64,000 nt of DNA from Leifsonia sp. C5G2 (GTDB lineage: Bacteria > Actinomycetota > Actinomycetes > Actinomycetales > Microbacteriaceae): contig NZ_JABFMV010000011.1 in assembly GCF_013359685.1 (NCBI RefSeq), forward strand, positions 62,001-126,000, in the 5' to 3' direction. This document shows, one piece after another, positions 14,524 through 23,479 of the stretch. Both the position numbers and the translations under genes were made by a program. The notes below the pieces were generated by a model. It made no database searches, was not told where the DNA came from, and worked only from the letters and a program-made list of their open reading frames with translations. The number at the start of each line of letters is the position of its first letter. Position 1 is the stretch's first letter.

Positions 14524-16422
14524 CTATACCCCGCAGGGCTTGAGAGCCGCCACGGACGCCGTCAGCGTCGCGGTGCCCCCGATCAGGACGAGGTTCTGAA
14601 CCCCGTACCCGTAGATCGCCTGGAGCGTGCTCTGATCGACGCAGTCGGCCCGGGACAGGAACAGCGGAGCAGCATTCTTGCCCGAGAGCAGCGCCGCGCT
14701 CATGCCGTCCGCGTAGTTGACGCCGGAGACGATGTAGGCAGTGGTCTTGCCCGTCGACCCGTACGTGCGCCGGGCAGCCTCGACGGCCGTGGTGAACCGG
14801 TCGGACCCGCTGACACGGAGGGTGTTCGACACCAGCTGGCCCAGCGCCGCGAGGGTCGCGTCGCTCACCCCGGCCGGGCCGCCGACGACACGGATGGCGC
14901 CCGGCGCGAGATCACGGATCAGCGTCGTCGTGGCGGCGTCGATGGTTCCGCTCGGGCCGTTCACGATGAGCACCGGCTCGCCGTTGAACGCCGCCATGTT
15001 GCCCGCCGGGAGGCCATCGGTCCACGCGTTCGAATCGACCACGAAGAGCACGGGCGTGCTCGTGAAGGCCGAACGGATCACGTTGCGCGACGTCTCGAAC
15101 CTGTCGGTGCCGCCGAGCCGGGTGACGGTCGCGCCGGGAACAAGGGCCTGCGCAGCGGCGATCACAGAGTCGGGCATCGTCGACGCGCCGCCGACGAAGT
15201 AGACGCGCGACGGGCTCAGACGCTGCAGCTCCGTCTGCGTCGCGGGCTGGAGGCCCGTGCCGTCGTTCAGGAGCAGCGGGCCGCCGGCCTTCGCCGCCGC
15301 CGAGCTCGCGGAGATGACGTCGACCGCGCTCTGCCCGCTGGCGATGTAGACGGCCGGTGCGGTGCCCGGGAAGGCGCTGCGCGAGATGGCCGCGGCGGTC
15401 TCGTACCTGTCCGAGCCCTCGACCCGTGTCGCGGTGGGTGCAGAGCCGGTCACGGTCACGGTTCGCGACCCGAGCGGCTGCTCGGCACCGGTGGAGGTGT
15501 CGATGGCGGAGATCGCCACGGTGTGGCTGCCCGGACTTGCCGCGAGGGTGACGGCGAAGCCGTTGTTCCCACTGAGCTGCGGGTAGATCCGCTTCACATC
15601 GCTGCGGTAAAGGTTCGCCGGCGTCACGGAGACGCGCACCCCGTCGAGGGAGGCCGCCACGTTGACCGACTGAGCGGGAGTGTCGAAGTCCGCCGCCCAT
15701 CCGGAGGCGACGATGCTGTTCGCGGACGGGCTCGAGATGCCCTCGTAGTTGCCCGTCGGGGCGGAGTTCGGGGCGGGAAGGTTCAGGGGCGACGGCGTGC
15801 CGCGGTAGTCGATGTGGTGGTGGTCGCAGCCGGCGCCCGAGACGAAGAACTGGTGCATGTACGGCGAAACGGCCGCTTCACCGCAGAGCGCTTCCGTCCA
15901 CGCGCCGCTCGTGACCTGCGGGACGAAGGTGGCGATGAAGGAGAAGAGCGCCGACGCCGACGACGCACTCGGCCCCCCGAGGCCGCCGATGGATCCGAAG
16001 TCGATCGCGCTGGTCGGCACTCCGCCGTTGCCTTCGACGCAGTGCACCGGGCTTCCGGGGCAGGTGGCATCGGTGCCGCCCGAGCAGTCCCGGTTGAGGT
16101 CGGTGATCGTGGCCGACCCGAACTTCTTGATTACGATCAGGATGGTCTGGAGGGCGCGGATGTCGACGTCGCACGTCGGCGTGACGGTGTTGTTGGCGAT
16201 CGCGGCGATCTCGTTCGGGAAGATGCCCGGGTATGCCGCCGGGATGACGAGCGAGCCGGCGCTGTGGGCGTTGACCAGCTGCGCGGCGACGGCCTGCTTG
16301 CTGGTCGGGATGCCCGCGCAGGCGGCATCGCCGCAGGTGGCGGCGCTCGCCGGCGCCGCGCCGACGGTCAGTCCCGTGACGATGAGAAGGGCCGCAGCGA
16401 CGGCCGCAAAGAATCTACGCAA
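14524..16422 (-). CDS. Secreted cell wall-binding repeat 2 (CWB2) protein with possible peptidase domain
   Basis: This 632-residue protein has a Sec signal peptide (MRRFFAAVAAALLIVTGL, cleavage near APASA-AT). Residues about 30-215 are a cysteine-containing domain with VHCVEGNGG...AIDF and GCDHHHIDY. The spacing resembles the H-x-D and HxH zinc sites of M15-type peptidoglycan peptidases, but this is inference. Residues about 220-335 look like a beta-rich Ig-like domain. The last 300 residues are three CWB2 repeats (for example RVEGSDRYETAAAISR, RLGGTDRFETSRNVIR, RVSGSDRFTTAVEAAR), which bind cell-wall polymers. A wall-anchored hydrolase is the best guess. Confidence 0.84.
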   Translation of the reverse strand: MRRFFAAVAAALLIVTGLTVGAAPASAATCGDAACAGIPTSKQAVAAQLVNAHSAGSLVIPAAYPGIFPNEIAAIANNTVTPTCDVDIRALQTILIVIKKFGSATITDLNRDCSGGTDATCPGSPVHCVEGNGGVPTSAIDFGSIGGLGGPSASSASALFSFIATFVPQVTSGAWTEALCGEAAVSPYMHQFFVSGAGCDHHHIDYRGTPSPLNLPAPNSAPTGNYEGISSPSANSIVASGWAADFDTPAQSVNVAASLDGVRVSVTPANLYRSDVKRIYPQLSGNNGFAVTLAASPGSHTVAISAIDTSTGAEQPLGSRTVTVTGSAPTATRVEGSDRYETAAAISRSAFPGTAPAVYIASGQSAVDVISASSAAAKAGGPLLLNDGTGLQPATQTELQRLSPSRVYFVGGASTMPDSVIAAAQALVPGATVTRLGGTDRFETSRNVIRSAFTSTPVLFVVDSNAWTDGLPAGNMAAFNGEPVLIVNGPSGTIDAATTTLIRDLAPGAIRVVGGPAGVSDATLAALGQLVSNTLRVSGSDRFTTAVEAARRTYGSTGKTTAYIVSGVNYADGMSAALLSGKNAAPLFLSRADCVDQSTLQAIYGYGVQNLVLIGGTATLTASVAALKPCGV

Positions 16423-16514
16423 TTTCCCCCCTGAAAGTTTGCGCTTCTGTAGCGTTGGGCAAAGAATGCCAGAAGACGACTCGAATCGGAAGAGTCGACA
16501 TGAGGGGGGATCTC

Positions 16515-16997
16515 ATGCGAGAGAAGGTGCTTTCCACGGCGCTCGTCGTGGCCCTGAGCGCGGTGCTGACGGGGTGCGTCGGAGCGCCTCCGCCGCTTCG
16601 GACGTCGTCACCGGCGGGTACCACGCAGAAGTCGACCGGTGGCGGAGGCGCATCCTCGCCGACGCCGGCGCGAACGCCGTCGCAACCGTCCGCCGGTTCG
16701 TCGTCGGCGCCGCGGGCCGGAGAGAGCGACGCTCGCCAGGCCTGTCAGATCGTGAGCACCGGGCTGGCGAGCGGCTCCATCGGCGTGCCCGCGGACCCGG
16801 CGGCGCTGGCACCGGCGACCGAGGCGGCCCAGCGAGCAGTGAAGGCGGACCCGTCATGGAGCTCACTGGCCAGTGCGCTGTCGAGCTTCGTCGAGGGGGC
16901 GACGGCTGCGCAGCCGGAGGTCCAGAAGGTCAATCGCGACCTGGCCGCGCTCGACACGCAGTGCTCGCCGATCGGGGCGCCGATGCCCGCCAACTGA
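16515..16997 (+). CDS. Putative lipoprotein
   Basis: This is a 160-residue protein with a lipoprotein signal peptide: a hydrophobic stretch STALVVALSAVL then lipobox LTGC at about residue 20. A Ser/Thr/Pro/Gly-rich linker (about 24-70) leads to a small helical domain (about 75-160) with two cysteines. It resembles no family I can name. AGGGGGGA precedes ATG 16515; the in-frame ATG at 16500 is less well placed. It is divergent from the CWB2 gene, 92 bp away, so both may be surface proteins under common control. Confidence 0.72.
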   Translation: MREKVLSTALVVALSAVLTGCVGAPPPLRTSSPAGTTQKSTGGGGASSPTPARTPSQPSAGSSSAPRAGESDARQACQIVSTGLASGSIGVPADPAALAPATEAAQRAVKADPSWSSLASALSSFVEGATAAQPEVQKVNRDLAALDTQCSPIGAPMPAN

Positions 16998-17021
16998 GGT
17001 CCCGACCGACCAACCGACAGC

Positions 17022-17070
17022 TCCTGAGTTCTTCCGCCTCTACTCGTCGTGTCGCCCGATCAACTCAGGA
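17022..17070. repeat. Loose inverted repeat between convergent genes
   Basis: TCCTGAGTT (17022-17030) is the reverse complement of AACTCAGGA (17062-17070), with 31 nt between. It sits between the convergent lipoprotein and dehydrogenase genes. The large loop makes a terminator role doubtful. Confidence 0.35.
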
Positions 17071-17090
17071 ACTATTGGCGAGCGGACGGG

Positions 17091-17933
17091 TCAGCGGTCT
17101 CGGGCGATGATCGAGAAGTCCTCCTCGCCGTGGCCGGCGTCCACGGCGCGCTGCAGTTCGGCGGCCACGAGGGCGGCGGCGGGAAGCGGGGTGTCGGCGG
17201 TCGCCAGCATGAGGCGCAGGTCCTTGGCGAGCAGGGCGGCGGAGAACTGCGTGTCGCCGAAGTCGCCGGAGGCCACGACCAGGCCCTTCATCGAGGCGAT
17301 CGGGGCGATCGTGGTGAGGGGCAGCAGCGACAGCACCTCGTCGGTCGACAGGCCTCCCGCCGTGCCCAGCCGCAGCGTCTCGCTCAGCGCCTCCATCGAG
17401 ATCGCGAGCGCGAGGTTCGCGACGAGCTTGGCCGATGCGGCCTTCGCCGGGGAGTCGAACGTGCGGATCTTGTCGGGGTCGGCCCACAGGCTGACCACCG
17501 ACCGGGCCTCGCGGGCGGCGTCGTGCTCGCCGCCGATGAGCACGGCCAGGCCGCCGGCCCGGGCCGGCGCGAGCGACCCGACGACGGGCGAGTGGACGTA
17601 GCGCACTCCCGCCCGCTCGGCCCACCCCGCGAAGTCGCCGGCGTCGGACGGGGCGACCGTGGTGACATCGATCCACAGCGCGCCGGAGGGGATCGGCAGC
17701 GACGGGTCGAGCACGGTCTCGCGGACGGCGTCCGGGCCGAACAGCACGGTGACGACGACCTCGGCGCCTTCCACGGCGTCGGCGGCCGACGATGCGATGC
17801 GCGCACCGCGGCGGCCGATGGTCTCCGCAGGTCCCGGGGAGCGGTTCCAGGCGGTCACGCGATGGCCGGCGTCGATCAGGTGCGGCACGAGTTCGCGGCC
17901 CATACGGCCGAGTCCGAGGAAGGCGATGTCCAT
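17091..17933 (-). CDS. NAD(P)-dependent oxidoreductase, 6-phosphogluconate dehydrogenase/HIBADH family
   Basis: This 280-residue protein has an N-terminal Rossmann motif AFLGLGRMGRELVPHL, then VTVLFGPDAVRETVL, and a C-terminal all-helical domain with a conserved KLVANLALAISMEALSE (lysine in the catalytic position). These features define the beta-hydroxyacid dehydrogenase family, such as 3-hydroxyisobutyrate or tartronate semialdehyde dehydrogenase. The specific substrate is open. ATG 17933 begins right at the Rossmann strand and has a purine-rich GTGGGG upstream. Its last 46 bp recur at 13704. Confidence 0.85.
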   Translation of the reverse strand: MDIAFLGLGRMGRELVPHLIDAGHRVTAWNRSPGPAETIGRRGARIASSAADAVEGAEVVVTVLFGPDAVRETVLDPSLPIPSGALWIDVTTVAPSDAGDFAGWAERAGVRYVHSPVVGSLAPARAGGLAVLIGGEHDAAREARSVVSLWADPDKIRTFDSPAKAASAKLVANLALAISMEALSETLRLGTAGGLSTDEVLSLLPLTTIAPIASMKGLVVASGDFGDTQFSAALLAKDLRLMLATADTPLPAAALVAAELQRAVDAGHGEEDFSIIARDR

Positions 17934-17979
17934 GACCCCACTCTGCGCCTGACCGGACACCGGGGGAAGGGGCGGAGGC

Positions 17980-19203
17980 TCAGCCGGTGAGCGCCGCGCG
18001 GCGACCCAGGAGGAAGGCGCGCTCCGCCTCGCCGGTGCAGAGGGCGGCGGCGGCCTCGTACTCGTCGGCCGCCTCCTCGAGCCGACCGGCGCGGGCGAGC
18101 AGTCCGGCGCGGATGCCGTGCAGCAGGTAGAAGCTCGCCAGCCGCTCGCGCAGCGGTTCGACCGCGTCCAGCGCGGCGACCGGACCCTCCACTTCGGCGA
18201 CCGCGACCGCGCGATTGAGGGCGACGACCGGTGTGGAAGCGACGCGCAGCAGCTGGTCGTACAGCAGCACGATCTGCCGCCAGTCGGTCGCGCCGGCCGA
18301 CGGCGCGTCGTCGTGCACCGCCTGGATGGCCGCCTGCAGCTGGTACGGGCCGGGGCGGCCGCGGCGCAGGCACTCCCGCACGATGTCGTGCCCCTCGGCG
18401 ATCAGCGCCGCGTTCCAGAGGGAGCGGTCCTGCTCCGGCAGCGGGACCATCAGTCCTGCGGCGTCGACCCGCGCCGCGCGCCGCGCATCCACGAGCAGCA
18501 GCAGGGCGAGCAGCCCCTGCACCTCCTCCTCGTCGGGCAGCAGCGACCGCAGCACGCGTGCGAGCCGGACCGCCTCGTCGCACAGCTCCTCGCGCACCAG
18601 CCGGTCGCCGGCGCTCGCCGCGTAGCCCTCGCTGAAGATGAGGTACAGCACCGACAGCACCGACCGGAGCCGCTGCGCAAGGTCGGCGGAGGACGGGATT
18701 CGGTACGGGATGCGCGCATCCCGGATCTTGGCCTTCGCCCGCGACAGGCGCTGCCCCATCGTGGCCTCGGGCACGAGGAACGCCCGCGCGATCTCGGCCG
18801 TGCTCAGGCCGCCCAGCAGCCGCAGGGTGAGGGCGACGCGCGCCTCCGGCGACAGGGAGGGGTGGCAGCAGGTGAAGATCAGCCGCAGCCGGTCGTCGGG
18901 GATGTCGTCGGGCGCGGAGTCCGGTTCGGACAACGCGGCGAGCTGCACGGCCTCGGCCTCCCGTGACCGTCCGACCCCCTCCCGGCGCAGCCGGTCGATC
19001 GCCCGCCGCCGGGCGGTGGTGATGATCCATCCGGCGGGCGCAGGCGGGATGCCGTCGCGCGGCCAGCGCTCGACGGCGACCGCGAACGCCTCCTGCACCG
19101 CGTCCTCGGCGCGGTCGAGATCGCCGAGGACGCGGTACAGCACGGAGACGGCGCGGCCGTATTCATGGCGGAAGATCCGCTCGATGCGGGCATCGTCTTC
19201 CAT
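17980..19203 (-). CDS. ECF42 group RNA polymerase sigma factor
   Basis: This 407-residue sigma-70 family regulator has sigma region 2 at about residues 10-75 (RAEDAVQEAFAVAVERWP) and region 4 at about 110-165 (GLSTAEIARAFLVPEATMGQRLSRAK). It has a long C-terminal extension of about 230 residues rich in helical repeats (LLLLVDARRAARVD, ALNRAVAVAEVEG). This architecture, with a DGPF protein gene 6 nt upstream, defines group ECF42. These lack an anti-sigma factor and appear to be controlled through the extension. Targets are usually the linked DGPF genes. The role is unknown, though stress is suggested for relatives. Confidence 0.92.
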   Translation of the reverse strand: MEDDARIERIFRHEYGRAVSVLYRVLGDLDRAEDAVQEAFAVAVERWPRDGIPPAPAGWIITTARRRAIDRLRREGVGRSREAEAVQLAALSEPDSAPDDIPDDRLRLIFTCCHPSLSPEARVALTLRLLGGLSTAEIARAFLVPEATMGQRLSRAKAKIRDARIPYRIPSSADLAQRLRSVLSVLYLIFSEGYAASAGDRLVREELCDEAVRLARVLRSLLPDEEEVQGLLALLLLVDARRAARVDAAGLMVPLPEQDRSLWNAALIAEGHDIVRECLRRGRPGPYQLQAAIQAVHDDAPSAGATDWRQIVLLYDQLLRVASTPVVALNRAVAVAEVEGPVAALDAVEPLRERLASFYLLHGIRAGLLARAGRLEEAADEYEAAAALCTGEAERAFLLGRRAALTG

Positions 19204-19209
19204 CGGGGT

Positions 19210-19551
19210 TCAGCCGCGGAAGGGCCGCACCTCGATGGGGAGGGTGGTCGCCAGGGCGAGGCGGCGGCCCCACTCGAGCGCCGCATCCAGGTCGGGCACG
19301 TCGACGATCGAGAACCCGCCGAGGTGCTCCTTGCCCTCCGCGAACGGGCCGTCGGTGACGAGCACCTCGCCGTCGCCGGGGCGCAGGACGGTCGCGGAGG
19401 ACGGCGGCAGCAGCCCGTTCGAGAACACCCACACGCCGGAGGTGCGCATGTCGGAGTCCACGGCGGTGACGTCGCGGTCGATCCGCGCCATCACGTCGGG
19501 CGCGGGCATCGGGCCGTCGGGCTCGATGACGCTGAGGAGATACTGGGTCAT
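19210..19551 (-). CDS. DGPF (YCII-related) domain protein
   Basis: This is a 113-residue protein of the YCII fold with the family hallmark TDGPFAEGKEHLGGFSIVD (about residues 66-84). DGPF proteins are the standard genomic partners of ECF42 sigma factors and are their likely regulon members. Biochemical function is not known. GGAAGGA precedes ATG 19551. A promoter with a TGTCGA -35 element lies upstream, matching the motif I recall for ECF42 targets, so the operon is likely autoregulated. Confidence 0.92.
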   Translation of the reverse strand: MTQYLLSVIEPDGPMPAPDVMARIDRDVTAVDSDMRTSGVWVFSNGLLPPSSATVLRPGDGEVLVTDGPFAEGKEHLGGFSIVDVPDLDAALEWGRRLALATTLPIEVRPFRG

Positions 19552-19607
19552 GATGGTGATCCTTCCCGAGCGCCCGGGTCGGTGGGAAGGGGCGCTCTCA
19601 CCGTCTA

Positions 19608-19634
19608 TACGAACGTCCCACCCCTATTTCGACA
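19608..19634 (-). promoter_or_regulatory. Putative ECF42-type promoter of the DGPF-sigma operon
   Basis: On the minus strand TGTCGA (19634-19629) is followed 17 nt later by CGTA (19611-19608), about 57 nt before the DGPF start. ECF42 targets are reported, from memory, to carry TGTCGA at -35 and a CGTC/CGAC-like -10. The match at -35 is exact; the -10 is approximate. Confidence 0.5.
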
Positions 19635-19757
19635 CGTCGCGCTCCAGCGACGCCACACCGATCTTGGAGTAAGTCGACGCCGGTCTTGTGGAGCCCCCGC
19701 GGTCAGACAAGACTGGGCGGCACGCGATCACGCCATCGCCGGGTGAGAGGAGCTCTC

Positions 19758-20879
19758 GTGGAGTACAAGGACGTTCCCACCAAAGCCGACGTGGAGCGCA
19801 TCGCCGCCTTCCGTCAGCCCGGATGCGTGAGCATCTACCTGCCGACGGGCACCACGCCTCCGGAAGCCGACCGGGCCAGGATCGAGCTCAAGAACCACCT
19901 CGCCTCGGCGGTCCGCGCTCTCGAAGCCCTCGAGGTTCCGCGGGCGCGCATCCAGGCCGCGCACGCGGAAGGCGAGCGCATCCTCGACGACCGCGACTTC
20001 TGGCGCTACCAGTCCCGGTCCCTCGCGGTGTTCCTCGACGGGGAGCTGGCCGAGACGTTCCGGCTGCCGAACCGCCTCGGGACGTCCTGCGAGGTCACCG
20101 ACCGCTTCTACGTGAAGCCGCTGCTGCGGGCGCTGACGTTCCCGCAGACCGCGCTCATCCTGGCGCTGGCCGGCAACTCGGTGCGGCTGCTGCAGCTGAC
20201 GCCCGACCGGCCGCCGGAGCGGATCGACGTGCCGGGCATGCCGAAGGACGTCGCCGACGCCGTCGGGCTGGCCTCGGTGAGCGGCCGGTCGCCGGACGGC
20301 CGCATCCAGGGCTCGGAGGGGCAGAAGGTGCGGTACCTGGAGTATGTGCAGGCGATCGAGCGCGCCCTGCACCCGCTGCTCGCGAACTCGACCGAGCCGC
20401 TCATCCTCGCCGCCGCCGAGCCGCTGATCGGCATCTTCCGCGGGGCGGGGGAGCACCCGCGGCTCGTGCCGGAGGTCATCGCCGGCAACCCGGAGGACAA
20501 GACCGACGAGGAACTCGCGACGGCCGCCCGCGGCGTGCTCGACCGGCTCTACGCGGGCAAGGTCGCCGAGTTGCGCGAGACGTACGAGAGCCGGATCGCT
20601 GCGGGCACGGCGCTGGTCGACCTGAGCGACATCGCCCGCGCCGCCACGTTCGGCGCGGTGGAGTCGCTCATCATCGACATCGATCGCCGGGTGCCCGGGA
20701 CGGTCGACGAGACGACGGGCGCGATCACGCTCGCGCCGGAGGACGAGCCGGGCGACTACGGCGTCGTCGACGAGATCCTTCGCCGCGCGCTGGCCTCCAA
20801 GGCGAAGGTCTACGCCCTCCGCGCGGAGGATGTGCCGGGCGGAGGACCGGCGGCGGCCGCCATCCGCTTCCCCGTCTGA
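19758..20879 (+). CDS. baeRF3-like protein (bacterial archaeo-eukaryotic release factor family)
   Basis: This is a 373-residue protein. The N-terminal segment CVSIYLPTGTTPPEADRARIELKN, the middle domain ALILALAGNSVRLLQL and the motif IQGSEGQKVRYLEYVQAIERAL match bacterial homologues of the archaeal/eukaryotic eRF1 fold (baeRF family 3). Such proteins are thought to act in translation rescue or ribosome-linked stress, but no bacterial function is settled. GTG 19758 follows AGAGGAG. Its stop abuts the stop of the convergent DUF2017 gene (TGATCA at 20877-20882). Confidence 0.78.
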   Translation: MEYKDVPTKADVERIAAFRQPGCVSIYLPTGTTPPEADRARIELKNHLASAVRALEALEVPRARIQAAHAEGERILDDRDFWRYQSRSLAVFLDGELAETFRLPNRLGTSCEVTDRFYVKPLLRALTFPQTALILALAGNSVRLLQLTPDRPPERIDVPGMPKDVADAVGLASVSGRSPDGRIQGSEGQKVRYLEYVQAIERALHPLLANSTEPLILAAAEPLIGIFRGAGEHPRLVPEVIAGNPEDKTDEELATAARGVLDRLYAGKVAELRETYESRIAAGTALVDLSDIARAATFGAVESLIIDIDRRVPGTVDETTGAITLAPEDEPGDYGVVDEILRRALASKAKVYALRAEDVPGGGPAAAAIRFPV

Positions 20880-21386
20880 TCAGCGGCGGGGCCGCAGCGC
20901 CAGCACCAGGAACTCCTGGACCGCGGCGAGCCAGTCGTAGACGGCCCGCTGCATCGCCGACTCCTCGTCGTGGACATCGCCCTCGTCGCCGTCCTGCCGG
21001 ATCCCGAGCCGCGCCGCCAGCACCAGGCGCACGTCCGTGATCGTCCGCAGCCACGCGGTCGCCTGCACGTCGTCCAGCACCACCTCCACCCGGGAACTCC
21101 CGGCCGAGCCAGCCAGGGTGTCCACCACCGTGAGCGCGGCGGCCTCCTTGCGATCGGCCAGCCCCGGCGCAGTGAACCGCCGGAACTCGGCCGACGCCTC
21201 CGGGTCGTCCGGGTAGGCGTCCGGCAGCAGCCGGCCGAGCGCGGGGTCGGCGATCGCGTTCTCCGGGGAGGCGGCAGCCCGGGCGAGCTCGACGGCCTCC
21301 TCGGCGAGCGACAGCAGCAACTGCGCCTCGCCCGGCTCGAAGCGCGCCGAGACGCGGCCGTCCCTGCGGCGGCGGAACGGGATCAC
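20880..21386 (-). CDS. DUF2017 family protein
   Basis: This 168-residue helical protein is of the DUF2017 family. It is almost always encoded directly after clpS in Actinobacteria, and its function is unknown. Features: a basic start ([20 protein letters not shown]), [19 protein letters not shown] and a C-terminal [15 protein letters not shown] helix. Its GTG overlaps the clpS stop by 4 nt (GTGA), so it is translationally coupled. Confidence 0.85.
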   Translation of the reverse strand: MIPFRRRRDGRVSARFEPGEAQLLLSLAEEAVELARAAASPENAIADPALGRLLPDAYPDDPEASAEFRRFTAPGLADRKEAAALTVVDTLAGSAGSSRVEVVLDDVQATAWLRTITDVRLVLAARLGIRQDGDEGDVHDEESAMQRAVYDWLAAVQEFLVLALRPRR

Positions 21387-21685
21387 GCGTCCGCCTTCGT
21401 CAGCGTCGCCCAGAGGCCGTAGTCGTGCATGGCCTCCACGTGCCGCTCCATCTCCTCGCGCGTGCCCGTCGCGACGACCGCGCGGCCCTCGGTGTGCACC
21501 AGCATCATCAGCCGCTCCGCCTCCTTCCGCGGGAACCCGAAGTAGGTCTGGAAGACGTAGGTGACGTAGCTCATCAGGTTGACCGGGTCGTTCCACACGA
21601 TCGTGACCCACGGCGACCCGAGCTGCAGCAGCTCGTCCGTGCCGGTCTCCTCGAGCGTGCCTGCGGCCGTCGAGGTGCCGGTCAC
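21383..21685 (-). CDS. clpS: ATP-dependent Clp protease adaptor ClpS
   Basis: This 100-residue adaptor delivers N-degron substrates to ClpC/ClpP. The family core is visible: [20 protein letters not shown] (N-degron pocket), [20 protein letters not shown] and HDYGLWATL. Its GTG overlaps the stop of the upstream GH15 gene by 4 nt and its own stop overlaps DUF2017 by 4 nt, so three genes form one coupled unit. Confidence 0.95.
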   Translation of the reverse strand: MTGTSTAAGTLEETGTDELLQLGSPWVTIVWNDPVNLMSYVTYVFQTYFGFPRKEAERLMMLVHTEGRAVVATGTREEMERHVEAMHDYGLWATLTKADA

Positions 21686-23457
21686 AGCGGGACGCCCCCG
21701 ATCGCGTCCGCGGCGCGCACCAGCGCCAGATGGGTGAGCGCCTGCGGGGTGTTGCCGGCGTGCGACCGCCCGTCGACGTCGTATTCCTCGGAGAGCATGC
21801 CGACGTCGTTGGCCAGCCCGACCAGCCGGTCCATCAGCCGGGTCGCGTCCTCCAGCCGTCCGGAGGCGGCGTACTGCTCGGCGAGCCAGAACGAGCAGGC
21901 GAGGAAGGGATGCTCGCCGGGCGGCAGGCCGTCCACCCCGCTCTCCGTGCGGTAGCGCAGCAGCAGGCCGTCGCGGAGCAGATCCTCCTCGAGCGCCCGC
22001 ACGGTGCCCAGCATCCGCGGGTCGTCGGGCGAGACGTAGCCCACCTGCGCCAGCTGCAGCAGGGAGGCGTCCACCTCGGTGCTGCCGTAGTGCTGCACGT
22101 AGGTGCCGCGGTGCTGGTCCCAGCCGTTCGTCTCGATGTCGGCGCGGATGGCGTCCCGCTCGCGCTTCCAGCGCTCCGCCGGGCCGTCGAGGCCGTACTC
22201 CTCGACGGCGCGCACGGCGCAGTCGAAGGCGGCCCACACCAGCGCGCGGGAGTGCGTGAACTGTCGCGGCTTGTCGCGGATCTCCCAGATCCCGTGGTCC
22301 GGGTCGCGCCAGTGCTGCTCCAGGTAGCCCATCAGGGCGCGCTGCAGCGCCCACGAGAAGCGGGTCTCGGCGACGCCGGCGCGGCGGCCGCGGTCGAGGC
22401 CGAGCATGACCTCGCCGATCACATCGGCCTGGAACTGGTTGGATGCGTCGTTGCCGAGCCGCACCGGGCTCGCGCCCTGGTAGCCGGGCAGGCTGTCGAT
22501 GATCCGCTCGGAGAGATCCCGCTCGCCGGCCAGGCCGTACATGATCTGCACCTCGCCCGGGTCGCCCGCGATCGCACGGAGCAGCCAGTCGCGCCAGTGG
22601 TCGACGTAGTCGATGTAGCCGTGGGCGAGGAGGACGCCGATCGTGAGGGAGGCGTCCCGCAGCCAGACGTAGCGGTAGTCCCAGTTGCGCTCGCCGCCGA
22701 ACGACTCCGGCAGCGAGGTCGTGGCCGCGGCGACGATGCCGCCGGTCTCCAGGTGAGACAGGGCGCGCAGCAGGAGCAGCGAGCGCACCACCTCGTCGCG
22801 GTAGGGCCCCTGGTGGCTCGCACGGCTCGCCCAGTCGGTCCACCACTCGCGGGTGTGCTGCAGGGCGGCCTCCACATCCAGGTGCTCCGGCGGCTCGCGG
22901 TGCGACGGGTACCAGGTGAGGGTCAGGTCGACGGTCTGTCCCGCACGAACGGTGAAGTCGCCCTCGTGCGTGTGGTCGGCCGGGTGCAGCTCGGCGCCGC
23001 GCACGACGATCGCGTCCGGGCCGGCGACGGCGACGAGCGCATGCGGCCGCTCCGACTTCTCCTGCCGCACCCACGGGATCGCCGTGGCGTACCCGAACCG
23101 GATGCGCAGGTCCTGGTGCATCCGCACGGTGCCGCGGACGCCGCGCACGCGCCGGATGACGTCCGCCCGGTGGTCGCCCATCGGCATGAGGTCGGTGACC
23201 TCCACCTCGCCGTCGGCCGTGCGCCAGCGGGTGACGAGGATCATGGTGTCCTTCTCGTACCGGCGGGTGCTCGTGGCGGACGGGTCCGCGGGCGCGACCA
23301 GCCAGCGGCCGTGGTCCTCGGTGCCGAGCAGGGAGCCGAACATCGAGCGGGAGTCGTAGCGCGGAAGGCACAGCCAGTCGATGCTGCCGTCCTTGCCGAC
23401 GAGGGCCCCGGTGAAGCAGTCACTGATCAGGGCGTAATCCTCGATAGGGAGCGACAT
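21682..23457 (-). CDS. Glycoside hydrolase family 15 protein (trehalase/glucoamylase-like)
   Basis: This 591-residue protein has an N-terminal beta-sandwich ([33 protein letters not shown]) and a C-terminal alpha/alpha barrel with [16 protein letters not shown] (acid residue region) and [15 protein letters not shown]. These are hallmarks of GH15. Mycobacterial members with this layout are trehalases. Since otsAB lies in the same window, trehalose breakdown is a reasonable guess, but maltose or dextrin cannot be excluded. It has no signal peptide, so it is cytoplasmic. ATG 23457 lies only 29 bp from the divergent zwf-like gene. Confidence 0.88.
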   Translation of the reverse strand: MSLPIEDYALISDCFTGALVGKDGSIDWLCLPRYDSRSMFGSLLGTEDHGRWLVAPADPSATSTRRYEKDTMILVTRWRTADGEVEVTDLMPMGDHRADVIRRVRGVRGTVRMHQDLRIRFGYATAIPWVRQEKSERPHALVAVAGPDAIVVRGAELHPADHTHEGDFTVRAGQTVDLTLTWYPSHREPPEHLDVEAALQHTREWWTDWASRASHQGPYRDEVVRSLLLLRALSHLETGGIVAAATTSLPESFGGERNWDYRYVWLRDASLTIGVLLAHGYIDYVDHWRDWLLRAIAGDPGEVQIMYGLAGERDLSERIIDSLPGYQGASPVRLGNDASNQFQADVIGEVMLGLDRGRRAGVAETRFSWALQRALMGYLEQHWRDPDHGIWEIRDKPRQFTHSRALVWAAFDCAVRAVEEYGLDGPAERWKRERDAIRADIETNGWDQHRGTYVQHYGSTEVDASLLQLAQVGYVSPDDPRMLGTVRALEEDLLRDGLLLRYRTESGVDGLPPGEHPFLACSFWLAEQYAASGRLEDATRLMDRLVGLANDVGMLSEEYDVDGRSHAGNTPQALTHLALVRAADAIGGVPL

Positions 23458-23473
23458 ATTCCCAGTATGGACG

Positions 23474-23479
23474 TACTGT
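23474..23479 (+). promoter_or_regulatory. -10 element of the zwf-like gene (leaderless)
   Basis: TACTGT ends 7 nt before ATG 23487, placing the start of transcription at or next to the start codon. The element lies inside the 29-bp divergent gap, within the imperfect palindrome AGTATGGACGTACT. Confidence 0.45.

Noticed and set aside
14428-16434. Plus-strand open frame opposite the CWB2 gene
   Set aside because: The minus strand has a signal peptide and three CWB2 repeats; the plus-strand product has no recognisable features.
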